A stretch of DNA of 5,998 nucleotides from Patescibacteria group bacterium (GTDB taxonomy: Bacteria > Patescibacteriota > Minisyncoccia > Moranbacterales > JAKLHP01), in assembly GCA_022710085.1 (NCBI GenBank), contig JAKLHP010000056.1, positions 1 through 5,998 of the forward strand. Reading direction: 5' to 3'. The position numbers and the translations under genes were made by a program. Below the pieces are notes generated by a model. It saw nothing but the letters and a program-made list of their open reading frames with translations, ran no database searches and was not told where the DNA came from. Below are positions 1 to 5,368 of this stretch, piece by piece. Position 1 is the stretch's first letter. Every line of letters starts with the position of its first letter.

Positions 1-189
1 GTCAGTTGGACGATCCAGAAACCCAAGAATTTGCATCAGGGTTGACTTCCCCGATCCGGAAGGGCCCATAATCGAAACGAATTCTCCTTTTTTAATCTCA
101 AAAGAGACACCGCAAACTGCCTGAGTTTTTATTCCCTCATTTTCATAAGTTTTACAGAGGTTTTCAACTTTTATTATTAAATTTGACAT
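1..189 (-). CDS. ABC transporter ATP-binding protein, MacB/LolD type (N-terminal fragment)
   Basis: This is the first 63 residues of an ABC-family ATPase; the rest lies beyond the left edge. It would hydrolyse ATP at the cytoplasmic face of the membrane to power a MacB/LolD-type exporter. The fragment starts MSNLIIKVENLCKTY, with the aromatic A-loop residue Y15, and has a full Walker A motif GPSGSGKST at residues 42-50, followed by LMQILGFLDRPTD. The 'ILGFLDRPT' continuation is typical of the MacB/LolD/FtsE group. Signature motif, Walker B and any fused permease are not visible. The ATG at 189-187 is the natural start because homology begins at once; no Shine-Dalgarno sequence precedes it. 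A MacA-type adaptor gene lies upstream on the same strand (467-1471), so the two probably form one export system, although a plus-strand gene and a hairpin sit between them. Family assignment is secure; the exported substrate is unknown. Confidence 0.9.
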   Translation of the reverse strand, partial: MSNLIIKVENLCKTYENEGIKTQAVCGVSFEIKKGEFVSIMGPSGSGKSTLMQILGFLDRPTD

Positions 190-211
190 TTTTTATTTAT
201 TATTTTTTTAC
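183..211 (+). promoter_or_regulatory. Possible weak promoter for the small plus-strand gene
   Basis: A perfect TTGACA hexamer lies at 183-188. A poor -10 match, TTTTAC, stands 17 nt downstream at 206-211, in a T-rich tract 35 nt before the small plus-strand start codon. The TTGACA overlaps the start codon of the divergent ATPase gene, so it may be chance. It is listed because no better promoter is visible for the small gene. Confidence 0.25.
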
Positions 212-230
212 ATTATCTCCAACTGATGAA

Positions 231-238
231 AAAGGAGG
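231..238 (+). promoter_or_regulatory. Strong Shine-Dalgarno sequence
   Basis: AAAGGAGG lies 7 nt before the ATG at 246. It is near-perfectly complementary to the 16S rRNA tail and fixes the start of the small ORF. It stands out because none of the minus-strand protein genes here has a comparable site. Confidence 0.8.
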
Positions 239-245
239 ATGTGCT

Positions 246-356
246 ATGGTATCATTTGTACCCTTCAAGGATCTGAAGCCCGGAGATAGATTTACCCTGA
301 AGGATTCAGAATTGGTTATCGATAAGTTAAGCAACAAGTCGGCAAAAGCTCGCTAA
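246..356 (+). CDS. Small 36-residue protein with DLKPGDRF motif
   Basis: A short ORF of 36 codons, and the only plus-strand gene in the window. A textbook Shine-Dalgarno sequence, AAAGGAGG (231-238), lies 7 nt before its ATG, and a strong terminator follows, so it looks like a complete transcription unit. The protein begins MVSFVPFKDLKPGDRF and ends in a basic NKSAKAR tail. The F-x-DLK-x-GD-x-F pattern resembles tiny proteins common in phage and CPR genomes that pair such a motif with a K-[LT]-S-x-x-x-A segment; their function is unknown to me. No membrane segment, Cys pairs or signal peptide are present. The stop codon and last codons lie inside the terminator stem. It sits between an ABC adaptor gene and its ATPase gene but on the opposite strand, so it is probably not part of that system. 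The gene call is fairly sure; the function is not known. Confidence 0.7.
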   Translation: MVSFVPFKDLKPGDRFTLKDSELVIDKLSNKSAKAR

Positions 357-396
357 AGTTAGTCGGAAAAATTGACTATCAGAGGCGAGCTTTTTT
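344..396 (+). terminator. Intrinsic terminator of the small gene, possibly two-way
   Basis: AAAAGCTCGC (344-353) pairs perfectly with GCGAGCTTTT (385-394), giving a 10-bp stem. Inside it a second short stem pairs TAGTC (360-364) with GACTA (374-378). On the plus strand a six-T run (391-396) completes a classical intrinsic terminator. Read on the minus strand, the hairpin is followed by only four Ts and then GCC, so termination of transcripts coming from the adaptor gene should be weaker. The left arm includes the last codons and the stop of the small gene. Confidence 0.85.
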
Positions 397-466
397 ATTT
401 TCAAACGAAGCGAGGGAAACAATTAAAATTATTTTGAGCGGGTGTAGAAAATATATTTTTAAAAAT

Positions 467-1471
467 CTATTTTTGGCTCGTCAGAGTTATCACCTTCTCT
501 CCGCCCTGAAGCCCTGAAGTGATTTCTACTATTCCATCATCACCTTCTAATCCCGTAGTTACTTTTACTTTTTCAACAACATTATTTTTTTCATCTTTCA
601 GAATTTCCACATAATCTTCGCCGCCTTCAGTCTTTACTGCCCTAAGAGGAATAGCAACCGCATTATTTTTTTCCGCTGTTTTAATATCCACATCACAACT
701 CATTCCAGGCTTAAAACTTGGATCGATTAAATCAAATTTCAATTTCACCTTATAATAGACAACGTCCTGGATAACAGTTGCCGCTGGCTCTATTTCAACG
801 ACCTTGGCATTAAAAGTTTGATCGGAAGGAAATGCATCAAGAGAAACTTCTGCATTTTGTTCTAGAGCAATTTTGATGATGTCGGATTCCGGAATATTAG
901 TTTCTATTTCCAATTCACCGTCTGCTATTGTCAGTACTGTTGTATTGTAAACAGCAATTTCTCCAAGATCGACATTTCTTTTTATGATTGTTCCGGGAAT
1001 TGGAGCATAAATATAAGTATCGCTGATTCTTACTCCAGTCACCCTTGATAATGCTTCGGCTTTTCGAATCAAAGCTTTCTGAGCATCACGTTGTTCTTCC
1101 TCATAAGTTCTCCTGTTATCTTTCATATGATCAAGAGTTTCTTCCTGATATTCAATATCCTCCTGAGAAGCCTTGTATTCTTCCCAAAGAGCTCCAATGT
1201 CAACTTTTGCCAACAGCTGGTTCTTTTTTACTCGATCGCCAATATCAACATTCATTTTTTCAACAATCCCGCTTGTTTTGAATCCTAAATCAATCATAAC
1301 TTCAGGATTTATCGTTCCGGTTACAGAAACTGTTTGATTGACATCCATTATTTTGGCTTCTTCGGTTGTATGCTGGATTTTATTCTTACCGGAGGAAAAG
1401 AAAAAAACTCCGCCGGCTGCTGCTGCCAAAAGGATAACTACCCAGATTATTCTTTTAATCCATTTTCTCAT
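467..1471 (-). CDS. MacA-type efflux RND/ABC periplasmic-adaptor-like (HlyD family) protein
   Basis: A 334-residue membrane-fusion/adaptor subunit of an ABC exporter, anchored in the cytoplasmic membrane with its body outside. Residues 1-6 are basic, followed by one membrane helix (about 7-25). The first half of the biotinyl-lipoyl-like domain is at about 48-91 (VSVTGTINP, then FKTSGIVEKMNVDIGDRVKKNQLLAKVD). A charged coiled-coil hairpin follows at about 94-145, the second lipoyl half at about 152-185 (YIYAPIPGTIIKRNVDLGE), a beta-barrel at about 186-265 with the family motif KPGMSCDVDI, and a membrane-proximal domain to the end (IPLRAV, GLQGGEKVI). The coiled coil is short compared with TolC-docking MacA, as expected if there is no outer membrane. 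The start is ATG at 1471, 8 nt after the rnhA stop, with no Shine-Dalgarno sequence; the stop is TAG. The ATPase partner begins at 189. The substrate cannot be told from sequence. Confidence 0.88.
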   Translation of the reverse strand: MRKWIKRIIWVVILLAAAAGGVFFFSSGKNKIQHTTEEAKIMDVNQTVSVTGTINPEVMIDLGFKTSGIVEKMNVDIGDRVKKNQLLAKVDIGALWEEYKASQEDIEYQEETLDHMKDNRRTYEEEQRDAQKALIRKAEALSRVTGVRISDTYIYAPIPGTIIKRNVDLGEIAVYNTTVLTIADGELEIETNIPESDIIKIALEQNAEVSLDAFPSDQTFNAKVVEIEPAATVIQDVVYYKVKLKFDLIDPSFKPGMSCDVDIKTAEKNNAVAIPLRAVKTEGGEDYVEILKDEKNNVVEKVKVTTGLEGDDGIVEITSGLQGGEKVITLTSQK

Positions 1472-1479
1472 AAAAAAAT

Positions 1480-1908
1480 TTAGATGAGTTTGACTTGTCT
1501 TTCCTCCTCATCTAATGCCTGATTAACTAATTTATCCGCTATTTTATTTTTTTCTCTTGGTATATGAAAGAATGATATCTTTTTGAAATCAAGCATCATA
1601 TTCCAAACTTCCAGAAAAAGTTCTTGAATATTTTTTTCTTTGACTTTATATTGATGATTGAGCTGTCTCTCGACAAATTCACTATCCAGATAACATTCTA
1701 CTTCAATATCTTTCGTCTTTTCTTTTCCGGCCAATTGTTTTATTTTTTTCAACCCAAAAATCACTGCTTCATACTCAGCTTCATTGTTTGTTTTATTGCC
1801 AATGTAATGGCCGAATTGTTTGTGAAGCGTTTCAATGTAAACACCAACCGCAGCCGGACCGGGATTATTCCTTGATCCGCCATCCGTATACATTACAATC
1901 TTTTCCAT
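1480..1908 (-). CDS. rnhA: Ribonuclease HI family protein
   Basis: Cleaves the RNA strand of RNA-DNA hybrids, removing R-loops and primers in the cytoplasm. Counting from the ATG at 1908 the protein has 142 residues. The four acidic catalytic positions are all visible: D9 in YTDGGSRNNPG, E45 in TNNEAEYEAV, D75 in YLDSEF and D125 in IADKLVNQALDE. The C-terminal region reads HIPREKNKIADKLVNQAL, the pattern of the shorter bacterial/archaeal type, and the Trp-rich basic handle of the E. coli enzyme is missing. A GTG at 1923, overlapping the gyrB stop as TAGTG, would add MYNNS; I prefer the ATG because family members normally begin a few residues before YTDGG, but the GTG start would give translational coupling. 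Neither start has a Shine-Dalgarno sequence. It lies between gyrB and the adaptor gene in one operon. The stop is TAA. The symbol is given by family, not by orthology test. Confidence 0.9.
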   Translation of the reverse strand: MEKIVMYTDGGSRNNPGPAAVGVYIETLHKQFGHYIGNKTNNEAEYEAVIFGLKKIKQLAGKEKTKDIEVECYLDSEFVERQLNHQYKVKEKNIQELFLEVWNMMLDFKKISFFHIPREKNKIADKLVNQALDEEERQVKLI

Positions 1909-1922
1909 ACTATTATTATACA

Positions 1923-3959
1923 CTAAATATCTAGATTCTTCACATTCTTTGCGTGAGTCTGAATGAATCGTCTTCGCGGTTCGACATCGTTTCCCATAAG
2001 GACATCGAAGATACGGTCAGCTTCCTCAGCGTCTTCAATTTCTACCTGAAGCATCCTGCGACTTTCCGGATTCATTGTGGTTTCCCAAAGCTGTTCCGGA
2101 TTCATTTCTCCAAGACCCTTATAACGCTGGATATTGATGCCTGTGACCTTTTCATTTCCTTCATCGCTATCAGTTTCGATCACTTCTTCTGCCTCATCGG
2201 ACTTTTTGGTTTTTTTCGCTGCGGATGAAATCGTCTTCGTCATTTCTTCGATTAATTTGTCTTTCTGCTCGTCAGTGTAAGCGTATCTGACATCTTTTCC
2301 TCTCTTCAATTGATAAAGAGGTGGCTGGGCAATATAAATGTGTCCTTGCCTTACCAAGTCCTCGAAATATCGATAGAAAAAAGTAAGCAGAAGTGTTCGG
2401 ATATGCGAACCGTCAACATCGGCATCGGCCATAATTATTATCTTTCCATAACGAAGCCGGCTGAGATCAAGACTTTCTCCAATTCCTGCTCCAAGAGCGA
2501 TTATAATCGGTTTTAAGGTATCTGATTTTACAACTTTATCCAAGCTAGTTTTCTCAACATTAACAAGTTTTCCCCGAAGAGGAAGAATGGCCTGAAACAT
2601 CCTATTTCTTCCCTGCTTGGCGCTTCCGCCTGCCGAGTCTCCCTCAACAATATACAATTCTGATTTTTCTTTATCCCGAGAAGTACAGTCAGCCAGTTTT
2701 CCCGGAAGGGTCATTCCTTCAAGCGCCCCTTTTCGAAGCACCGCATCTTTAGCGGCACGCGCTGCAAGACGAGCTCTAGCTGTCAGCAAGCACTTCTCAA
2801 TAATTCCCTTAGCATTATGAGGATGCTTTTCCAAGAATTCAGAAAGTCCTTCGGCTGTCACACTGGAAACTATTCCTCGAATTTCACCATTTCCCAATTT
2901 CGATTTAGTCTGCCCTTCGAATTGAGGATTTCGAAGTTTCACGCTGATTACCGCCGTAAGTCCTTCATGCACATCTTCAGCCGAAAGACTCCCATCTTTT
3001 TCTTTGAGAAGATTATTTTTCTTAGCGTAATCGTTAAGAACACGGGTAAGTGCCGCATTAAAACCGGTAACATGCATTCCTCCTTCAACTGTATATATAT
3101 TATTAGCAAAAGAGAAAAGATGTTCTTTGTATCCATCGGTATACTGAAGAGAAACTTCCACATAGACATCACCGATTGTTTTTTCCACATAAACAGGGAG
3201 TTCGTTCTTGATATCTTTTCCTCGATTAAGGAATTTCACAAAAGAAACAATTCCTCCGTCAAAATAAAATCCGTATTTTTTTATTTTATGTTCATCTTTC
3301 TTTTCCGTTCCTTCTCTTAAGTCCTCAATGGTTATTTTTACACCTTTAGTGAGATAGGCTTGCTGGCGGATATAATCCAGGATTTTATTCCAGCTGAATT
3401 TTATTTCAGGAAATATCTCCGGATCAGGCTGGAAAGTAATTGTGGTTCCGGTTCTTTTTGAGCTGCCGATCGGTTTCACTGGTCCGTTTGGTTTTCCTCT
3501 TTTATACTCCTGAACCCATATTTTTCCTTCCCGATGAACCTCAGCTTTTGTCCAGACAGAAAGAGCGTTTACCACAGAAACACCGACTCCGTGAAGTCCT
3601 CCGGAAATCTTATATCCATCTCCACCAAATTTTCCTCCGGCATGAAGAACAGTAAGGACTGTCTCCAAGGCCGATTTTTTTGTTTGAGGATGTTTGTCAA
3701 CCGGGATACCTCGTCCGTTATCGATAACTTCCACTATTTCTCCGGGAAGAAGTTTTATTTTCACATCATTGCAATAACCAGCCATTGCTTCATCGATGGA
3801 GTTGTTGACTACTTCCCAAATCAAATGATGAAGACCTTCGATTGAAGTTCCTCCGATATACATTCCAGGACGTTTTCTTACCGGCTCTAGTCCTTCAAGA
3901 ACCTGAATAGACTTCGCACCATATTCATTTTTCGCTTTTTCAATTTTATCTTTAGTCAT
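1923..3959 (-). CDS. gyrB: DNA gyrase subunit B (type IIA topoisomerase ATPase subunit)
   Basis: ATPase subunit of gyrase, which with GyrA introduces negative supercoils. The complete protein has 678 residues. GHKL ATPase motifs: EVVNNSIDEA (catalytic E49, Mg-binding N53), VIDNGRGIPV (78-87, adenine-binding D80) and GGLHGVGVSVVNALS (120-134). The transducer-domain lysine is K352 in GQTKSKLGN. TOPRIM motifs: YIVEGDSAGGSA (436-447, E439) and MADADVDGSH (510-519, D512, D514, D516). The C-terminus has QRYKGLGEMNPEQLWETTMNP (from 611) and ends KNVKNLDI, typical of the short GyrB type. About 35-40 extra charged residues (about 575-606, rich in K, E, D) sit just before QRYKGLGEMN and account for most of the excess over the roughly 640-residue Bacillus type; the large E. 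coli insert is absent. The start is ATG at 3959 with no Shine-Dalgarno sequence, 45 nt after a membrane-protein gene. The stop TAG touches the rnhA GTG. ParE is possible, but the tail favours GyrB. Confidence 0.96.
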   Translation of the reverse strand: MTKDKIEKAKNEYGAKSIQVLEGLEPVRKRPGMYIGGTSIEGLHHLIWEVVNNSIDEAMAGYCNDVKIKLLPGEIVEVIDNGRGIPVDKHPQTKKSALETVLTVLHAGGKFGGDGYKISGGLHGVGVSVVNALSVWTKAEVHREGKIWVQEYKRGKPNGPVKPIGSSKRTGTTITFQPDPEIFPEIKFSWNKILDYIRQQAYLTKGVKITIEDLREGTEKKDEHKIKKYGFYFDGGIVSFVKFLNRGKDIKNELPVYVEKTIGDVYVEVSLQYTDGYKEHLFSFANNIYTVEGGMHVTGFNAALTRVLNDYAKKNNLLKEKDGSLSAEDVHEGLTAVISVKLRNPQFEGQTKSKLGNGEIRGIVSSVTAEGLSEFLEKHPHNAKGIIEKCLLTARARLAARAAKDAVLRKGALEGMTLPGKLADCTSRDKEKSELYIVEGDSAGGSAKQGRNRMFQAILPLRGKLVNVEKTSLDKVVKSDTLKPIIIALGAGIGESLDLSRLRYGKIIIMADADVDGSHIRTLLLTFFYRYFEDLVRQGHIYIAQPPLYQLKRGKDVRYAYTDEQKDKLIEEMTKTISSAAKKTKKSDEAEEVIETDSDEGNEKVTGINIQRYKGLGEMNPEQLWETTMNPESRRMLQVEIEDAEEADRIFDVLMGNDVEPRRRFIQTHAKNVKNLDI

Positions 3960-4004
3960 AACAATAAATAATTCTAAAGGCTTAAAACTTAAAATTTTTG
4001 TTCC

Positions 4005-4373
4005 TTACTTTGTTAAAAAATACAATTCTATTAAAAATATTCCAGCTACTGCCAAAAGCCCGTCCCACCAAACCAGAACCCTGAAACTTTGAAGAATGAA
4101 AAGGATAATCACCAAAAGAGCGAGCAGTATTCCTTCACGAAAACTTATTCCAACTTCAGCGAGAGCTACCTCTTCTTTTTTCGATTTTTTTTTCAACCAA
4201 GTGAGTAAAAGGATAAACATTCCCGACAAAACCAGAAAAAAACATAAATAAAAAATAAATCTCCCCGGAATTCCTGATTTTTGGGGATCTATAAAGAAAA
4301 CCACAAAACCCCAAGCCACGAGAGACAAAACGGTTCCAATTCTCAAGCTCCAAAGATAAGATTTCAGAGTCAT
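4005..4373 (-). CDS. Conserved small integral membrane protein (CPR-type, unknown function)
   Basis: The protein has 122 residues from the ATG at 4373 and is very hydrophobic. Four membrane helices can be drawn: about 10-27 (IGTVLSLVAWGFVVFFI), 36-60 (FIFYLCFFLVLSGMFILLLTWL), 79-95 (GILLALLVIILFILQSF) and 98-118 (LVWWDGLLAVAGIFLIELYFL). A basic cytoplasmic-type loop, KKKSKKEE, separates helices 2 and 3. The phrases DPQKSGI, SFREGILLALLV and QSFRVLVWWDGLL match a small membrane protein that I recall as recurring in Parcubacteria-like genomes; I know no function for it. A TTG three codons upstream (4382) could extend it, but ATG is more plausible. No Shine-Dalgarno sequence is seen. A good promoter lies 46 nt upstream and gyrB follows after 31 nt from this stop to the start-proximal leader (45 nt in all), so this is the first gene of the gyrB operon. 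Confidence 0.85.
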   Translation of the reverse strand: MTLKSYLWSLRIGTVLSLVAWGFVVFFIDPQKSGIPGRFIFYLCFFLVLSGMFILLLTWLKKKSKKEEVALAEVGISFREGILLALLVIILFILQSFRVLVWWDGLLAVAGIFLIELYFLTK

Positions 4374-4418
4374 AATTTGCAAGTTTTATCTTTATTTTTA
4401 TTTAAATTCTACCTATCT

Positions 4419-4447
4419 ATTTTAGCGCATTTTGGCTCCTTTGGCAA
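4419..4447 (-). promoter_or_regulatory. Sigma70-type promoter of the membrane protein-gyrB operon
   Basis: On the minus strand, TTGCCA (4447-4442) and TAAAAT (4424-4419) are separated by exactly 17 nt, each matching consensus at five of six positions. Transcription would begin near 4412, giving a leader of about 40 nt before the ATG at 4373. It lies downstream of the speD terminator, so it starts a new transcription unit. Confidence 0.65.
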
Positions 4448-4551
4448 GCTTAAAATCTCACTAAAATTGCCTTTAAAAAGCCACTAAATGAACTCCCATT
4501 TATGGGGATTGAGCTTGTCATTGAATTTTTTATCACCTTCAACTCGTAATT

Positions 4552-4575
4552 AAAAAGAGCAACCGGAATTGCTCT
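4552..4575 (-). terminator. Intrinsic terminator of speD
   Basis: Read on the minus strand, AGAGCAA (4575-4569) pairs with TTGCTCT (4562-4556) around a six-base loop TTCCGG, followed directly by a T run (4555-4552). It lies 36 nt after the speD stop, the expected place, and separates speD from the gyrB operon. Confidence 0.88.
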
Positions 4576-4611
4576 AATACAAGAAAGAATATACGAAAAA
4601 TATATCAACGT

Positions 4612-5037
4612 CTATTCGGACAATAAATCTTCAACAGGATATTTCGTTCCTCTTTTCACAAAATTAATCTCCAGGTTTTTTAAATCAAAAGATTTTTTAA
4701 AATATTTTATGGCGAAATCTTTGTTAAGCACGTCAGTACAGGTATATATATCAGCGCTGACAAATTTCCTTGCGGGAAAAGTGTGTATGCTTATGTGGGA
4801 TTCTGCTATCACTACAAATCCTGAATAGCCTCCCGGGTCTTTTTTATCATTACCCTTAATAAATTTTACTACCGGTCCCATTACTATATGCATTTTCAAT
4901 TTTTTGGGAAGATCACTTAACATTTTTTCTACCAATCTTTTATCGTTCAGTTTTTCTTGATTTCCCAGGTATCCATCAATCATCAGATGAAGCCCAAAAT
5001 TACAATGTTTTTTCTTCACTATTTTTAAAGTTATCAA
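4612..5037 (-). CDS. speD: SpeD-like pyruvoyl-dependent decarboxylase (S-adenosylmethionine decarboxylase family)
   Basis: This family makes a proenzyme that cuts itself to form a pyruvoyl group and decarboxylates AdoMet for spermidine synthesis. In the 141-residue reading the core AESHISIHTFP gives the cleavage site E79/S80, with S80 becoming the pyruvoyl group; H85 and C100 match His68 and Cys83 of the Thermotoga enzyme at identical spacing. GGYSGFVVIAESH and DIYTC are family landmarks. The residue four after the His is Ala (A89), where AdoMet-specific enzymes carry a ribose-binding Glu (human Glu247), so arginine, ornithine or another amino acid may be the substrate. The start is uncertain: TTG at 5037 directly follows an in-frame TGA, while GTG at 5019 would give MKKKHCNFGLHL, closer to usual homologues. 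No spermidine synthase gene is in view. It has its own promoter upstream and terminator downstream. The family is certain; the substrate is not. Confidence 0.9.
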   Translation of the reverse strand: MITLKIVKKKHCNFGLHLMIDGYLGNQEKLNDKRLVEKMLSDLPKKLKMHIVMGPVVKFIKGNDKKDPGGYSGFVVIAESHISIHTFPARKFVSADIYTCTDVLNKDFAIKYFKKSFDLKNLEINFVKRGTKYPVEDLLSE

Positions 5038-5094
5038 TCAATTGCTTAGTCTTTCATCTCTTAATGAATCAAAAATGAAAAATTTAGAGACCAT
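5038..5094 (-). CDS. Possible 18-codon upstream ORF (leader) before speD
   Basis: ATG at 5094 opens an 18-residue frame, MVSKFFIFDSLRDERLSN, ending in TGA at 5040-5038. The purine stretch GAAGAAGAAA just before it could serve as a weak ribosome binding site. The frame is the same as speD, and the TGA is followed immediately by the TTG start of speD. It lies fully inside the predicted speD leader RNA. It could be a regulatory leader peptide, a source of re-initiating ribosomes, a readthrough extension, or a chance frame; length alone cannot decide. Confidence 0.35.
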   Translation of the reverse strand: MVSKFFIFDSLRDERLSN

Positions 5095-5162
5095 TTTCTT
5101 CTTCAGAAAAACTACAATTAATCAAGCTTTATAAATAATTACTCATTATATTATCACAATAA

Positions 5163-5189
5163 ATTATAGCATATTTGCAAAAAATGCAA
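5163..5189 (-). promoter_or_regulatory. Extended -10 promoter of speD
   Basis: On the minus strand a perfect TATAAT (5168-5163) is preceded by TGC, forming an extended -10 element. A -35-like TTGCAT (5189-5184, spacing 15) or TTTGCA (5190-5185, spacing 16) lies upstream. Transcription would begin near 5156, giving a leader of about 120 nt before speD. The -35 area is covered by an inverted repeat. Confidence 0.65.
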
Positions 5190-5191
5190 AT
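5173..5191. repeat. Perfect inverted repeat over the speD -35 region (operator-like)
   Basis: ATTTGCA (5173-5179) and TGCAAAT (5185-5191) are perfect inverted copies separated by five A residues. The 19-bp palindrome covers the -35 hexamer and most of the spacer of the speD promoter, which is where a dimeric repressor would bind. It is not followed by a T run in the direction of tRNA transcription, so it does not look like a terminator. Confidence 0.5.
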
Positions 5192-5270
5192 AAAAAAACG
5201 ACCTTTATTGAGAGTATGTTTTTACGAGAACAGTCTCGCCTTAACGAGGTGACTTCCTATATTATTTATT

Positions 5271-5347
5271 TGGCGGGGACGAAGGGGCTCGAACCCTCGA
5301 CCTTCTGCGTGACAGGCAGACGCTCTAACCAACTGAGCTACGCCCCC
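5271..5347 (-). tRNA. tRNA-Asp (GTC)
   Basis: A complete tRNA on the minus strand. The acceptor stem GGGGGCG pairs with CGTCCCC (one G-U), with discriminator G and an encoded CCA at 5273-5271. The D arm is GCTCAGTTGGTTAGAGC, the anticodon arm reads CTGCCTGTCACGCAG with GTC in the loop, and the T arm is GAGGG-TTCGAGC-CCCTT. The G discriminator fits Asp. A 21-nt spacer separates it from the CAU tRNA upstream, so the two are surely cotranscribed. It is the only one of the three with a genomic CCA. Confidence 0.96.
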
Positions 5348-5368
5348 AATTTCATTCATTATCTTCTG

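Noticed and set aside
212..217. GATAAT on the minus strand as a -10 element for the ABC ATPase gene
   Set aside because: No -35-like hexamer at suitable distance; the position is occupied by the ribosome binding site of the divergent small gene.
452..470. AT-rich palindrome ATTTTTAAAAAT next to the adaptor stop codon
   Set aside because: Composed only of A and T, expected by chance in this base composition, with no stable stem.
2948..3190. 80-codon minus-strand frame inside gyrB
   Set aside because: Lies wholly within gyrB in another frame, with no recognisable motif.
1045..3845. Open frames on the plus strand opposite the adaptor, rnhA and gyrB genes
   Set aside because: Their products show no domains, and the minus strand carries complete conserved proteins with all catalytic motifs, so these are antisense shadows.
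4493..4506. CCCAT/ATGGG hairpin in the speD-operon gap
   Set aside because: Short stem with a tiny loop and no T run or conserved context; the clear terminator lies nearby at 4575-4552.
1923..5094. Possible alternative genetic code with TGA as glycine, because no gene here stops with TGA and a TGA interrupts a frame leading into speD
   Set aside because: gyrB and the other genes use many glycines and none is TGA; their frames are complete in the standard code. Seven stops without a TGA is too few to be telling.
5225..5238. CGAGA-ACAG-TCTCG hairpin after tRNA-Asp as terminator
   Set aside because: Only five base pairs and no T run follows directly on the minus strand (TAAAAAC follows); the T7 tract at 5198-5192 has no convincing stem before it.
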